64,000 nt of DNA from Fragilaria crotonensis (Eukaryota > Bacillariophyta > Fragilariophyceae > Fragilariales > Fragilariaceae): NCBI GenBank assembly GCA_022925895.1, contig JAKSYS010000209.1, forward strand, positions 1 to 64,000, read 5' to 3'. A model generated the notes under the pieces. That model saw only the letters and a program-made list of their open reading frames with translations. It did no database searches and was not told where the DNA came from. Position numbers and translations under genes: made by a program. Positions 35,482-47,931 of this stretch are shown in pieces; position 1 is the stretch's first letter, and each line of letters begins with the position of its first letter.

Positions 35482-36760
35482 CTAGCGGGGTCCGTCGCGT
35501 CGTTGTGAGTCGACCTGGTTTCCGCCATTTTCCGGTTGTCGTTCGTCCGCAGGATCATGGGCGACTGTGAAGAAAGTTTGTCGATTCGTCATGCGCGTGG
35601 CGACCCTGATCGTGGTGTCTGGCACTTGGATGCGTAGGTATCTCATGAACGTCCTGCTCCGCCAACGGCCCACCATCTGTATCGTTTCGCTTGGCACACC
35701 TGCCAAGTGCATTGCCATGGCCGCGCCCGACCTAATCGAGTGCGTACCGATTCGATCGGCCTGGAGTCCCAGCCTCCTCTCCCGATAGTATTGTCGCGGC
35801 CTCAGCTGTTCGAGGATCGTTTTCGAAGAGACGTGTTCGAGCTCGTTCGATGTTGTCGATACGAAAGCGTTTATCTTCGGGTTCGTCCGACCAAGTCGTT
35901 CGTAGCCTCTAATTCTGTGAATCAATTCCGCAAGTGTCCGTACCGGACATATGTCTGCCTGACCGGGGTTGTTGTTCCTGTGCTGCGTCACCTTCGCTCC
36001 TTTGTCTCCGTTCTTTGTTGTCGATAGGTGATCGTTACGGCGTCTGCATTTCGGGTTTGTTCGTAGGAGAAAGTCGTCAGCGTTTCGTCCTGTTTCCTGA
36101 ATCGAACGTCGTCTACTCTGACTACCGATGTTCGTCTGCCGCCTCCCACGTCGGAGTATTCGCAAGACCTCATGGCGAAGAAAAAGGCCGTGACCACCAG
36201 TTGTCCGACTGCCACGTCCAACTCGTTCCTGGACCAGGATCTCACCTTCCTGATCACTTCAAGAGGAATGGCTTGTTGTTGTGCGACTCCCGGGTCGTCG
36301 TCCGCGTACTTCTTCAATTGTAAAGCCAGAAGGGGGTCGAGGCGTCCGGCGGAGTCGTGGATTGGGCTCTCAAGTTTGTTAAGCCTGAAGGTCTGAGCCA
36401 CACCGTCGAGGGTGGCACGAATGGTACCGGACATGGCTCCATTGCCATCTGTCGCAGGCTGTCTGGAGCGAAGCCGTCCGTCCCGAAGGGCGGCAGCGAA
36501 ACACGCGAAGATTTCCGTCCTTTCGTTTCGTCCGAACCGGCGGAGAAAAGGTCGAGGTCGACTCCGACTCGCTCGAGGAATCGTGCGTAGCAGTTCCAGC
36601 TGCTGCTGCGCTTGGCGCGGGTTGAGTCGGCAAGAGCTGCGTTTTGCAGACGCAGCCAGTCTCCAATCTGCGAAATGAGGGCTGGCTGCAAGGGGATGAT
36701 CCTGAAGTTCTGTGGGACAAAGGGTGAGCCATGTTTCCTGATGAGCGAGGTGACCTCGTC
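35482..36760 (-). pseudogene. YR1-b tyrosine recombinase
   Basis: N-terminal domain ADSTRAKRSSSWNCYARFLE near 36620, then IRATLDGVAQTFRLNKLESP and VVTAFFFAMRSCEYSDVGG with catalytic Arg in the frame 36434-35988. After a frame break near 36050 the frame 36165-35482 carries ADICPVRTLAEL, THSIRSGAAMAMHLAGVPSE with HxxR, MVGRWRSRTFMRYLR with the Tyr, and a C-terminal tail. All catalytic positions of a phage-integrase-type recombinase are readable across the frames. It would insert a circular cDNA without duplicating the target, which fits both YR1 insertions here. Confidence 0.85.
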
Positions 36761-38981
36761 GTCGTCGAGCGCGAAGTCTCGCGATAAAATGTCCGCCACC
36801 TTGTTCTCTCGCCCGGGAACCATTGAGTGTAGTGGTCGATCTCGTGCGTCAGACAGAAATCAGCGAAACTCCTCGCGATGGTGAGGTGAAGCGGACAGTT
36901 GTCGTCGGCTGGACTTTGCCAGCCACCCTGCGGCCGAGGTGCTATCCCCTTGGCTTAGCAGGACGTCCGAGACTGGCGACCACTTTTTTCCTTCGCGGAA
37001 TTCGACTACCATTCCCACGAAGGCTGCTAGAAACTCCAACGTATTAAGTGTCGCTCGTCCCGCTAGATCTTCGGGCAGTTGGTATCGCCAAGCAATCCCG
37101 CTTTGGAGACCATATCCTCCTATCCCTTGCGGGCAAGCGTCCACCCGAACGATTCGCGTCGGCCACCTGCAGACCAATCTGTTGATGGAGATCCCTTGCG
37201 CCGCTCTTCGCAGGAAGCTCCTCCAAAGGCTCAGGTCATCGCGTTGGGGATTCGTCAGTCTCGTCTTTCCACTTCGTTTCGATCTCTCGCATGCCTTGTA
37301 GAGTCGCCCCATGAAATGCCTGGAGTACGGGACGACGTATGCGGCGTGGCTGAGTCGTCCGAGGGTCTTCTCCAGATCGTTCGTCGTTACGTGCGCATGC
37401 CTGTTCGCTAGGATCTTGTCGATCACTTTCGTCCATGCGTGGTATTTGTCCTCAGGCAGAGCGACCGTGAAGCGGCGTGTGTCTACCAGCCATCCCAAGA
37501 TCATCTTCCGCTCAGATGGTTTCGCCTCGGCCAGGAACTTCGGGATGGCAAGGATGTCGTCTCTGGGAAAGGATTCGTTTCCCTCTGCGTTGTGGGGTCT
37601 TCCCACTATGTGCAATGCAAGGGAATCGCTGCCGAGCTCTTTTCTGCGTCTCTTGGGTTGAAAGCCCCAAAAATGTCGTCCAGGTAACAGTCGAATCTGG
37701 GTAGATCGTCGTCGTTTGCGATCGGGTAGTTCACAGCGAAGAAATCGGCTTCTCCGAATTCGCTCGACCCGTCGATCATTCCATCGTCGTTATCTACGGC
37801 TTCGTCAGAATCAAGCAAGTGTTGATGCGGCGAGTGGAATACCTTCGGGTCCCAGTCTGATCTCCTGACGAGGTCATTCGCAAGGTCCGTGATTACTTCG
37901 GACACGTCGCTCCACTGGGACGGGTTTGGTGCTCCTCCGAAAGTCATCCTGAGTGCCACGAGGAGCAGGTCGTCAATGCTAGTGCAAGACTTCAGGGCGG
38001 TTCGTGCCTTTAAGTGTATTCGTCTGTAGGCGGATTTGCAGTCCACCTTTGTGAGGAGGATGGGTTCTTTCGGCCACAATTGTCTGAGGTACGAGATGTG
38101 GTACATCAGTCGACTGAAAGCCCTGCCAAATCGTGCGGTCGTCAGTTGTGACGTGTCCACTCTGTCGTTTACGCTTCGTCCTGGGATCCCGCTGGGGTTG
38201 AATGACTGGTCGTGTGAGCCTTAGCTTCTCGATGGTCTGTCCCTTCTCGTCGATCGATGTCTGTGCCACCATGCCCAAAGGCGCCACCTCGCAGCCTTCT
38301 AATTCCAGAGCGGCCTCCCCTCGGTAGGGGCAGTTGCCAGCCCCTTTCCACTTCTTCTTTTAGCATTGATATCAACTTCGCTTCGTGGCCTCGGGCCGAT
38401 TTGTGATTGCCACGGGCGAGGTTGTCGCGGACGTCGGCGAGGCGGTCGGCGTCGGAAATCTCGCGGAGGGGAAAATCCGCGCCGTCTGAAATGCGCTCTT
38501 GGAAGCGCGACCAGAGCGGGTGTGCGGAGAGGAGCGGCGCCAGGAGCGCGGCGGATCGAAATTCGGATCCGGGTGTCACCGCGCTGAACGGTTGGGCGTC
38601 CACGGCTGCCCCGAGGTCCAGCGCGTAGCGCCGGAGGACTGCCAGGTTGTGAGCGGCCGCCTCGTGAGTCCATTCGAAGCGGAATTCGGTCGGGTGCGTC
38701 GTCGGCTGGGGGGCGTCGAGGATGCTGGCCAGAGCATCGGCGAGTCGAGGTTCGGGAAGGCGCGGGAAAGGCGAGTCGACATTCGGAAGCGGTATCGTCG
38801 GAAGTGGAACCAGGGCGAGTGACTTACCGTTGGTCCTAGGACCCCCAGAGGGGGGTGTCCAGGAGTCGTGACGTGAGACGAACGTCCTCGTTCGCAGTGC
38901 CGGGGCGGTCAGCTCCGCGGCGGACGGTCGTGGGCGGTCGGGCGGGGCGAGGCGGTGTCGCGGCCGCGAGCGATGTCTCAT
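36700..38981 (-). pseudogene. YR1-b reverse transcriptase and RNase H
   Basis: Pieces 38981-38169, 38287-37979, 38160-37606 and 37615-36860. RT: upstream RGNHKSARGHEAKLISMLKE, DTSQLTTARFGRAFSRLMYH, motif A TKVDCKSAYRRIHL, motif B MTFGGAPNPSQWSDV, catalytic FDCYLDDIFGAF. RNase H: RVDACPQGIGGYGL, TLEFLAAFVGMVVEF, GDSTSAAGWLAKS, then ENKVADILSRDFALDD in the next frame (from 36823). Frameshifts lie near 38200, 37610 and 36890. YLDD is a less common form of the RT active site. Confidence 0.87.
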
Positions 38982-39136
38982 GCGTGGCGATCGTTGCCGT
39001 CGGGCGTGGTTGTGCAGCCGGGATTGCTATGGACGGACCCGCTATGGGTCCATCGGTCGGCTGGCGCGAGTCGCGGAAAGGCGGTGCGTCCCCTGTCGTT
39101 CGTCGATTGTGAAATTCGCGATGGGCTGCCTCGTGA

Positions 39137-41424
39137 TCAAAGGACCACCGGGAAGGCTGAGCGACGAAAAAGTTGTAGTGTAAGCAGATGCAGAGGTCCT
39201 AATTTCGTTTTCTTGCTGGGCGGCGTCGAGTCGGACGAGGGTCGGCGCATGCGCGCCCTGCATTGTTCGATCCATGCCCTAACGCTCGCGGTTTGTTCGG
39301 TCGTAAGGGCGACGTGCGAAGCGCTCAGGAAGCAGCTCCGGACACACTTGCCGTTCAAGTGCCAGCGGCAGCACATGTTCGGGAGCGGCCCGCTCCGCAC
39401 GTGATCGAGGAAGACCTGCCAGACGTCGTTGGCGTCCTTCGTGAACAGGTCCTGCTGCGGGTTCGTGACAGCGTCTGCTGGTTGTCCCTTTCGTCCAGAT
39501 CGTGCGCCGCCTCCTCCTGATGCGCTGGGGGCTTCCGCCTTCGCGGCAGCGCTGCCCCCGGACCCCATCCTGTCTTTCAAGAAGTCGCAGGCGGGGAAGA
39601 CGAAGGCTCCGTCCTCCAGTTGCTGACGCGTCGAACGGAAGTCTAGCAGATTCAGGTTGATATCGTCCTCGTGTTCCACTCCTGCGCACAACACCAAGTA
39701 TTGTTGCGTTTCTCGATGAACCAACCGAGGCGACAGGCGGCCGAGTTGTCTTCGTGAGCTAGCTGTCGTAACGTCGCTAAGGTCGATCCGACTGCTCGCG
39801 TCAGGAAACGACACCACTCGTCCAACATATGCGTCAACGGGGACCGCGGGCCGAAGAGGAGCTCGGCCACCCCGCCATGTTCTCGAGTAGTCGCGCGAGC
39901 TCGTGAAAATCACGCGGGATAGTGAAATTGAGCTTCGTCATGCTCTTGATGTCTTTGTCCGAGAATCCAGTTGTCGTGTCTGTCGTCTTAAGTTGCATTT
40001 GAACAAGGGTGCTTGCGTGGTCGAGAGCATCCCTGCCCGTCGCGTTCGATCGTGCGAGCGTCTGGGGCCCGCAGCAAAAAAGGCTGAAGGCTCCTGGTCT
40101 GTCCGAAGCGTCGGCTAGGAAGGATGCGGTCCGAATGGCTGCGCAGAAACCCATTGGGATGAATGCATCCCTCCCTTTCGTGTTGCGCAAGAAATGGTGT
40201 ATGTGGTTTTGGACGTACGCCACGTTGCTGAGCGCTAGGATGTCTGCGAAGGTCTGGACGGGGCGAGTTGGGGTCCTCCCAAGGCGTCCTTCTCCGAAAC
40301 GAACAGGATCATCCGCTTTGTCGACGGGGGAACGAGTCGAATCCTGTCTTCGGGATTTGAGGAGATGACGCGACTGCGCTAGCGACCTGTCTTTCGAGGA
40401 GGCTCGACAAGTTTCTGATGGCGTCGTTCTCTCGTCCTGGCGTTTCTGACTGATCGTCCGATTGGATGAGGCTTTTAGCCTTCACGGCCAGGTACTTCAT
40501 GTGTAGGACTTTCGCCCAGTCGTCCGCTCGCCTAGAGTAAGCTGACGAAGCCGCCACTCCCACTTTGTTGGACCGTGAGTGGTTCTGGTGCTCGCTGCAA
40601 CGCAGAGAACCCATCGAGGTACGTAGGACGCTGCTTCGGCCAACCTCGACGCCCGGTCGGGGTCCGGGTCCTCACTCGCCCTCTGTTTGATGGTCCTGAC
40701 TATCATCAGGGCCAATTCCTCAGGGTCGGTGACGTATGATTCCATGATGGCTGCTGCGATGAACGCCGGAACTGGTACTGTCGGTTTCATGGTGAAACCG
40801 ACGACCGTGACGTCTTCTGTGTCGTCCGCGTCCGCGTCGTTCGTCTTGTCTTGGTCGTTAGTCTCGTTAGTATGTTTGCTCGACTTGGATCTGCCTCTTG
40901 GGGCACTGCCTTCTTGGGGCGTCCTCTCGTCGCTGCCACAGGAGGTGGCTCCCGCGCCGGCGCCGATGCCTGTCCGGCGCTCGCTGACGCCTGACACCGA
41001 AGATCTCGTCGTCACCAATTCTTCAATCGCTCTTCGTACGTCGGACGTAGAATTCCACGTGAGCATTTTGGACCAATCGTAAGGCGTTCCAACGTGGCTT
41101 CTGACGATCTGTTTCGTGTCGACCGCCATGGCGGCTGCGAATCCACCGCCGCCGAGAAGTGCCCATAGGGCGTTCGTTCCGTCGTTTAGTCCGTCGTCGG
41201 CGTCGTGGTGAAAGTGGTGGAACAGACGGATCGTCCCGTGCGTGTTTACCATCAGGTGTGCGATGTCCGGCGAACACAGGTGTACAAACCCTGTAGACTG
41301 TATTAATCGAATTCGATTTCGTGTGTAATCTGTTGAGCTTCGGGACCACTTCCCACTGGTCAAGGGCACGGAAGACGTCTTCCCACGTAGACGTCATCGT
41401 CATAGGGGACGACATGTCGGCCAT
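39137..41424 (-). pseudogene. YR1-b gag-like ORF with CCCH zinc finger (broken)
   Basis: Start MADMSSPMTMTSTWEDVF at 41424, frame break near 41290, then 41369-40497 with STGFVHLCSPD, GLNDGTNALWALLGG and VVGFTMKPTVPVPAFIAAAI. Further pieces 40614-40309, 40223-39834 and 39913-39137, the last with LVLCAGVEHEDDIN, VFPACDFLKDRMG and the finger CRWHLNGKCVRSCFLSASH. Same block order as copy a, so this is one ancestral protein of about 700 residues. Likely nucleocapsid role, from position and zinc finger. Confidence 0.76.
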
Positions 41425-41488
41425 CCTATCTGCGTTCGTCGTTCGAGTCGTCGGTCGGTTGGTGGTTTGAGGGAAGAGGCCAGATTAA

Positions 41489-41639
41489 ATTAACTAGAGT
41501 AGTGTCTTTGTTGATTCGAGTTCGTCCGGATTGTGAGCAATTCGCATCTTGTGTTGTGTCCGGGTGTTCGTCTGTCTGTGTCTCGTGTTCGTCTGTCTGA
41601 CGGCGACTGCTCTCCCTTTCCCGAACTTCGGACATGCCA
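41489..41639 (-). repeat. YR1 right terminal region, copy b
   Basis: Same as 35081-35230, with CCC instead of C before GAACTTCGGACATGCCA. It ends at 41639, where LINE-B sequence resumes. Confidence 0.8.
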
Positions 41640-41964
41640 ATCGGCTTGCACTTCTTTGAGCACTCGACAAAACATATCATACTGACCTCCCATTCGATCA
41701 AGTGTAAATCCATTCACATTTGCACAATAAACCCGAAAAATATCCTCTCCTTTGTCCTCCAAAGCCTCCCCATTGTACATTTGATTTCATATTAGAGTGT
41801 GTTAGGAAAATTCCTGATTGACATTGATTCGCTATGGCCACGTTCCGCAGCGAAGAGTCTTTTCCATGCCGCTTGAGCTGTTGCAAGACAAGCAGACTCC
41901 TGTGGGGCATTCTGGTTGGGTGCCAGAACACCCTGTTCACGTTTACCTCGATGGGCGCACTCAT
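41640..41964 (-). pseudogene. LINE-B ORF2 N-terminus
   Basis: ATG at 41964 overlaps the ancestral ORF1 stop as ATGA. The frame reads MSAPIEVNVNRVF and, after a shift, FRVYCANVNGFTLDRMGGQYD and LKEVQAD, the start of the APE-type endonuclease (the N-N residues of AxNxNG are the usual first active-site block). YR1 interrupts after the Asp of KEVQAD; continuation is at 34693. Confidence 0.82.
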
Positions 41965-44510
41965 TTTGACTACATAGGATTGGTCAGCCCACGAGATTCC
42001 GATCGGGCCAACCGGGTTTGATCCTCTTGATTAGATATATCGCCTCTAGTCTCATCTCTGTGAGGTTCGGCGCTCGGGATCGACGTTTGTCGCGTATCTT
42101 GGTGTTGGGATGCAATATCTTGTAGCTCATCGCTACTAATGACGTCATCAGCTAGAACTCCTGGCGTTGATTCGTAATAAGAATGATGAATGGATGATTG
42201 CTCTATCGTCGGCAATTTGGCTCGAGTCAAACGACAACTCTTTGCTGCAATCGTGCAACGGGTGACTGGGATGGTCCGATACATCGGGCTCGGGGTCTTG
42301 CACGTAGGGATTTTCTGGCGTCCAGACTGTAGAACGATGAGTTGACCGAGATCTGAACTGCTGTGTCGCTTGTTCTTCTGACATGTCTGATTCGGATTCT
42401 GCAGTTTCGGGAGGTAAAGAAGCATGCGGAGGATACATTACTGGAGACGCCTGTTGTTTTGCAGGTGATTCACGAATAAATTGCCGTTTACGGCCGCTCG
42501 TCAATCGCCTACCACGAACGTCGTGCACTTCCAGGTCATCTTCCGTGGTATCGGCATGTTCACTGGCTCTTTGTACTGATTAATTCCAACATTAGGAAAA
42601 GATGTCGATTGTTGCATCATTTGCATCACCATCTCGGTTAACATTTGCATGTGCCGATTTTGAGCTGCCATAAACGTCCGAAAATCTGAGTCTGAATTTT
42701 GAGCAATGAATGATGTTGGCTGTTGACTCGGTCGCTGCTGGAGTATCGCTTCACTTGCTTGCCGATTCGCGATCCATCTCTTGCTGCTGAGTTGCAACTT
42801 GACGTTCAAATTCCTGTCTTTGGTTCTGCCAATTGTCGTTCCATCTCCATACGCTGTTCTGCCACCTGACTTTCAAAAGACGTTGTTGATCAGCCGCTTA
42901 CGTTCCAACTCTCGCTGTTTATTTTCTGCCTGACGTTCAAGCTCTAAGGCTTGTTGTTGCAGTTTTAAATCCATTTCGCGGCGTTGATGCTCGGCTTGAC
43001 GTTCAAGTTCACGTTGATAAGACTCTTTCGACACTTCGAATTGATGCAACTTCATTTTGAGTTCCTCTACTGCTCTTGACGCCAAGTCAGACATGTACTC
43101 TTCATCGTATGTGGTTTGCGATGTGGAGGGTGCTTCAGAAACCGACGCTTGACGAGAGGTTCCCTTGACTCGTTGTGCCCATGTCTTCGAACGGGAGCTC
43201 GATCGATCACTTGGTTCTTTGGCTGTCAAGTCAATAATAGACGGTGCATTATCCGATGCTGAATCCTCCGACATTGTTGCTGCGTACGACATTGCAGTGT
43301 TGATACTCGATGACAAATAAGTACCTTCGCCACTAGAATATCCATCAGAAAACAACGGAGCAACTTCGGTGGGGTCACGAAATCGCTCATTGATAAGTTT
43401 TGCATCAGCAGATACATGGGTTTCGAACCAATCTTGCAGTTGAGATATAACACTGTTTCGAGCCTGATGAAAGGCTGCCTTATTCACCAACACTTTGTGA
43501 CGTCCATCGTGTACAACATTTGAACCTGCAATAACATCTCTAATTCCAGGAACCGCTTTGATATGATCGGACATGTAATACATAGCATCTATACTCACGT
43601 TGTTCATGATGAAAACGTGATTGTCGTGCATGTGCTGTGTTTGTTGTCTGATAAACCGAACATAGGCCTCTGGATGCTTAGATCTCAATTGAAATGGAAC
43701 GAAGTCATGTGTATCGCTATATGCGCGTTTCAACGTCTTCAGCAATTCCATCGAGTCCAGTTTTGCGGTTTCGATTGCATATGCTTTCGTCTTGATGGTC
43801 TTCCCGCAATGTTTGATCTGTGGAGTGGTGAAAGCCAATTGAAACTTTGGAATTTTTGTCCGGGCCGGCAATTTACTCTGTATGTCTTGTCGCAATTTTT
43901 CGGTTGCGGTTGCGACGTCATAAAACTGTGGGTCTAAGCCCATGACAAATCCAAGTTGAGTGGTATCCCAGATATCCTCGGTCCATCGGTGCTCAGTAAG
44001 GAAGCAGTTGTTGTCTCGGAGAAGACGATACACTTTAGGTATGTTTTTGATTTCGGAAAGGGTTACAGACGTCCGAATTCTGTGAATAATCAACGCGGAA
44101 CCTTTCGGAGATGCGATATACTTCTGGTGTTCACCTTGGACAGTATCTCTGACTCTAGATCTTGAATTGGAGTGATGAATTTGAAACTGTTTGGAGTGCT
44201 GCCCTATGGTCCACCTCATAGTGTCTACAATAGGCATGGTTTGCCCATTGTTATTCATGATCTGAATATCTGCACCACAATATTCTTGGACTGCTTGAAT
44301 CCAATGAAGATGGATCTTGGACGGCGACACTGGTTCTCCATTGTTGTTCAGAAGAAATCGGAATTTCACTGTTTTCTCGACAAGGTGTTGGACATTTGTC
44401 CTTCCACCACGTCCACCGGGTGGCGTAACATCTGAGGCATCGTCTGAGATTCCTCTCACAACCGATGGTACACTCCCATCTCTGGGAGAGCCGACGGGGA
44501 GGTCGGTCAT
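41961..44510 (-). pseudogene. LINE-B ORF1 (frameshifted)
   Basis: ATG 44510 (MTDLPVGSPRDGS). Frame to 42873 is 545 codons: conserved core with TVKFRFLLNNNGEP, HRIRTSVTLSEIKNIPKVY, WDTTQLGFVMGLDPQFYD, FVPFQLRSKHPEAYVRFI, then a coiled coil from about residue 470 (ELKMKLHQFEVSKESYQREL and Q/E/R-rich repeats). Two to three frame breaks follow; pieces 42809-42501, 42528-42148 and 42425-41970 give NRHMQMLTEMVMQMMQQ, RKRQF and HPLHDCSKELSFDSSQIADD. A TAG at 41970-41972 comes just before the ancestral TGA at 41961-41963; LINE-E has CAG there. No zinc finger is seen. Confidence 0.82.
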
Positions 44511-44588
44511 GGTCAGTTTCGTTCAGTACAAAACCTACCTAAGATTCACGTAGAAATTAGTAAGGGTCTTACAATTTTTCCTAGAGCT

Positions 44589-44606
44589 GAGCTGTTTCTT
44601 TTTTAA
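44589..44606. repeat. LINE-B target duplication, right copy
   Basis: GAGCTGTTTCTTTTTTAA, partner of 28976-28993. Confidence 0.9.
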
Positions 44607-47600
44607 TGAGGAGCACGCGAGTGGATACCCAACACTAGGGAGGTAACATGCGTAATAATACGTCCACGCTTCCAATTTTGTCAGAGGACATGTCCACAAG
44701 AAGGCGAGTGCGTCGTCACTTTTTCGTTTTAGTTGGCGAAACTGTTCCATCTGATTTCCGATGGGGGCCTTATAATGGCCAAGGGTTTTGTGTGCGTCAT
44801 ACACCGATAGCATTTTCAAGTTATGGACTTCATTCGTTTGACGATCCGTGACTTGAAGTATATTTTGGAACTCCTCGTGGGAGGGAACTAGTACTGGTGC
44901 TCCTTGGCTAGAGAACTTCCATTGCATCACATGACTCGAGCATTTGGACAATCCGAGAGCTCCACCACTTGCAGTGAGTAGATCACTCCATTCTTGAGCA
45001 TTTTTCTGAGTTTGGGTAAACAGCTGTTCCACCGTTTCGGTTGACCCATCGGACGCGAATTTGTTTGTTTGACCATTACAATCGTCAACAAAACTGATCA
45101 TGCCCAATTTGACCACAGTCGGATTCTCTGAGGATCCCACATACAATGCCGGGGCGGCTACTTGGTCGTACCCATCAAGTAACGCGCTGGACAGCATGCA
45201 CCATATAGCCGGGGAGTTTGCACTCCCTTGACCTGTGCCGTATATCGGGAATGTTTCCTCATGTCGGTAGCCTGTTGGTGCTAAGCCCAATTCGGTGCGG
45301 ATGCGATATTCTGCAGTTTCAAGAGTTAGCGCGTTGGTCTGTGTGACCTCCAGCGGGACCCCGTATTTCCGACTGGCAATCATACCCACATTTGGTATAA
45401 TGCGATCGTAGCATGCCGTAGCGTCGTAATTCGTTAGAATAACTGGCTTCCTGGTTGCCCGCGAGATTTCGCACTGTAGCTCTTCAATAAATACTGGGTC
45501 CGGAGCGCTTCGGGCTGCCCGTGATCCATATTGTCCATCGTTAAGAGAGTTGCTATCTTCGGCTTTGTGCATTGCTTCTCTCCACTTTACTCCTAATGCT
45601 AAGTTGAAGTCTGCTTCGTAGATATGAATCACTCTGGTGCGGTGAAGGCGAACATTATCGGGATCTTTGAACAATATGGTATTCGCAATTGTTTTCCATC
45701 GACTGTACGAATATCCTCTCTGCAGCGCATAGTTGAGCATGTGTAGATGTAACTCAAACAATTCTTTCTGTTTGAGGTCAAGTTCGTCACGTTGTTGCTT
45801 GAATTCCTCCGTGAGCTCATCGTCGAATGCGTCCGTCGTGTAACTGTGTCGTGCTATCAGGGCCTTGAAATGTCCAAGATGAAGTCCTGATGGGGATGTT
45901 GTCGTAGACTCTGTCCATACTCGGAGCTTGCCTCTAAATTCCGCCTCTGTGATAGTTGGCTTAGAGGGGTTTTGGTAGATGTCCTGTACTTTTTCCAGAT
46001 GACTCAACAGACTTTGCACATTACCTGCTAATGCAGTACTGTCGTACTCGCCATCTAGTATTTGCTGTCCCTGAGCTGTTGCTCCGTCAAATCCTAAGTC
46101 GGTGGCTAGGGGCGGTATAGTAAACGGTGTGCCAAAGGCTTGACCAAAATGAGCACGATTTCTTTGCTGCAATTTGTGTAATACCTCAGTGGGTACGTCG
46201 ATTTGGACCCAGTCTGTACATGCTTTAGGATCTTCGCCCTCGAGCCTTGGAATTTCCACCCGCGTAACTCCTTGTCGGACCTGTTTTTTCCTCACATTTG
46301 CCAATTTTCGGAACATATTGTTGATATCCTCCGCTTTCTTGATTCGTCGCAATTTAATTGCTGTTTTATGATCCGCCGCTTCTATAGAATTCTCGAGATG
46401 TGTAATCTTCCGTTGGAATTCTTGGTCTCTGCGTTCCGTACTTGTTGCTATGAGATCTTTGATTTCCTTGTCAGTAACTCTCATTGCATGCGAACATGTT
46501 TGAATGGTATCGGGGAGAGTGAACGATGTGTCCAACTTCGCGATGTCGCAGCGTAGGACTTCCTGATGATTTAATCCAGTTTTCAGTGCTGTGAGTTGTT
46601 TCGTAAGAATAATCTTTTTCCTGCGTACCTGTGCTAAGTCGACTGACCATGCGGGTTCGAAGAATTTTGGAAGATCTCTTTCTGCGTTCAAACTTGCGTC
46701 CAGAACATCTTGATCGATGCGTTCCGCAAACATATGGCGATTTCCGGGAATAAAGAGGCGGGTCGAGCGTTCGAACGCATTACACTTTGTAAGCAGTTCG
46801 TGCTTTCGTCGTATGTATGCTGTTACTTGTTTATGGTTTCGTGTCGACAATTCCCGTTTTGTACGATTGACGAGCTTCTGAGTCTCGGACCCAAACAGCA
46901 ATTCGGTGTCAAAGTCCATAAAGTATCCCCTATGATCGGTTGCGATCTCCGTATTAAACGCATCATATCCTGCGTGAATAAGTGCATTGCATACAGTGGG
47001 ACTCGCGAGTGCATAATCTAAACGTTTCGATCCTCGTGCATACGTTGCTGGTGGGGTAGATGAGTGGCGGATTGCCATGACATCCATGAGCTGGTGGTCT
47101 CCTGCCAATTTACTCATACCATCAGGATCTGTGCCGAGGGGTTCGTTGAAGTCTCCAACAAGTAAGAGTTCATAACCCCGAGATTGGTAATCTATCAACC
47201 ACTTTGATAAATCGCGGCGGAACGCTAGTCTTGGGTTCGTAACGTCATCTTCAGAATTGAGCAGCAGACTGACATGTTGTGCTGCGACTGTGATCTTGCC
47301 GGCTACACCTCCTTTGACAATGGGTTGATACGCTGATATGATTGCGATGTTTCTTCCAGCCTGTCCTTGGTATACTTGGCTTGACCACCGACCCCATTTG
47401 TCCCGTTCTTGTTTGCATAAACGGCCAGTGAGCGAGCCCACTGTCATGACCATCGTGCCTCCTGGTTTAAACTGAGTTTGGAAGGGAATTGGCGACGTAC
47501 CCATAACGAGACGACTTCTTTCCCAGTGTTGATGAGCGGTGTCGAACATGATTTTTCGAACGGACGCTTGTGTCGTGTCTACTTTGTGTTCTTGACCACA

Positions 47601-47931
47601 AAACACATCCGCTTGTATCTCTTTGATTGAGCGGCAGACCGAGTCGAATTTGCCTCCTTTTGCATCGAGTTGGAGACCATTTAGATTGATTGCATAGACT
47701 CGCGTGATAGCTGCGGTTTTCTGTTGACGTTCATCGCCCCAAGGGTTATTTACCCGACTGTTTGCTGTACTTAATTTCGTTGCTCTTTCGACATACTGCT
47801 CTATTTCTGGTCCGCTGTGACGTAACGTAAGGGTCCGCCATTGAGCTTGGGCTCGCGTTAACGCTGTTTGGATTTCTGGGTTGATACTTTGTAATGGAGG
47901 TGGAGTCGTGAGGCCCGTACCACCTATTCAT
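44607..47931 (-). CDS. LINE-C ORF2, 5' part: endonuclease and RT
   Basis: One open frame of more than 1000 codons runs from the ORF1 stop (47928) to the LINE-B break and ends in LINE-B sequence at 44535. The ATG at 47931 overlaps the ORF1 TGA but is one base out of frame with the endonuclease, so the true start is unsure. Endonuclease: VYAINLNGLQLD, FCGQEHKVD, DKWGRWSSQVYQG, LLLVGDFNEPLG (47143-47157), ATDHRGYFMDF. Pre-RT block SPSGLHLGHFKALIARHSY. RT: motif A NYDATACYDRI, motif B YGTGQGSANSPAIW, FVDD at 45081-45092. All readable catalytic residues are intact. It continues at 28990. Confidence 0.87.

Larger units (their letters stand above)
35231..41639 (-). mobile_element. YR1 copy b, full-length unit of the tandem
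   Basis: 6.4 kb, same gene order as copy a: gag-like, RT, RNase H, recombinase, coding on the minus strand and in the same sense as its host LINE-B. Left flank of the tandem is GTCCGCATGACAC, right flank ATCGGCTTGCACTTC; joined they restore LINE-B codons for KEVQADVSCGQ. No target duplication. Confidence 0.9.
41640..44588 (-). mobile_element. LINE-B 5' part
   Basis: Start of LINE-B (5' end 44588) to the YR1 tandem. It holds the 5' UTR box, ORF1 and the first part of ORF2. The 5' end lacks about ten bases present in LINE-E and LINE-A, a small 5' truncation. It is followed at 44589 by the target duplication. Confidence 0.9.

Noticed and set aside
34694-35530. Two copies of the YR1 left end read as LTRs of a short element
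   Set aside because: The right end is a different sequence; the second copy of the left end belongs to the adjacent full unit. No primer-binding site or polypurine tract was seen.
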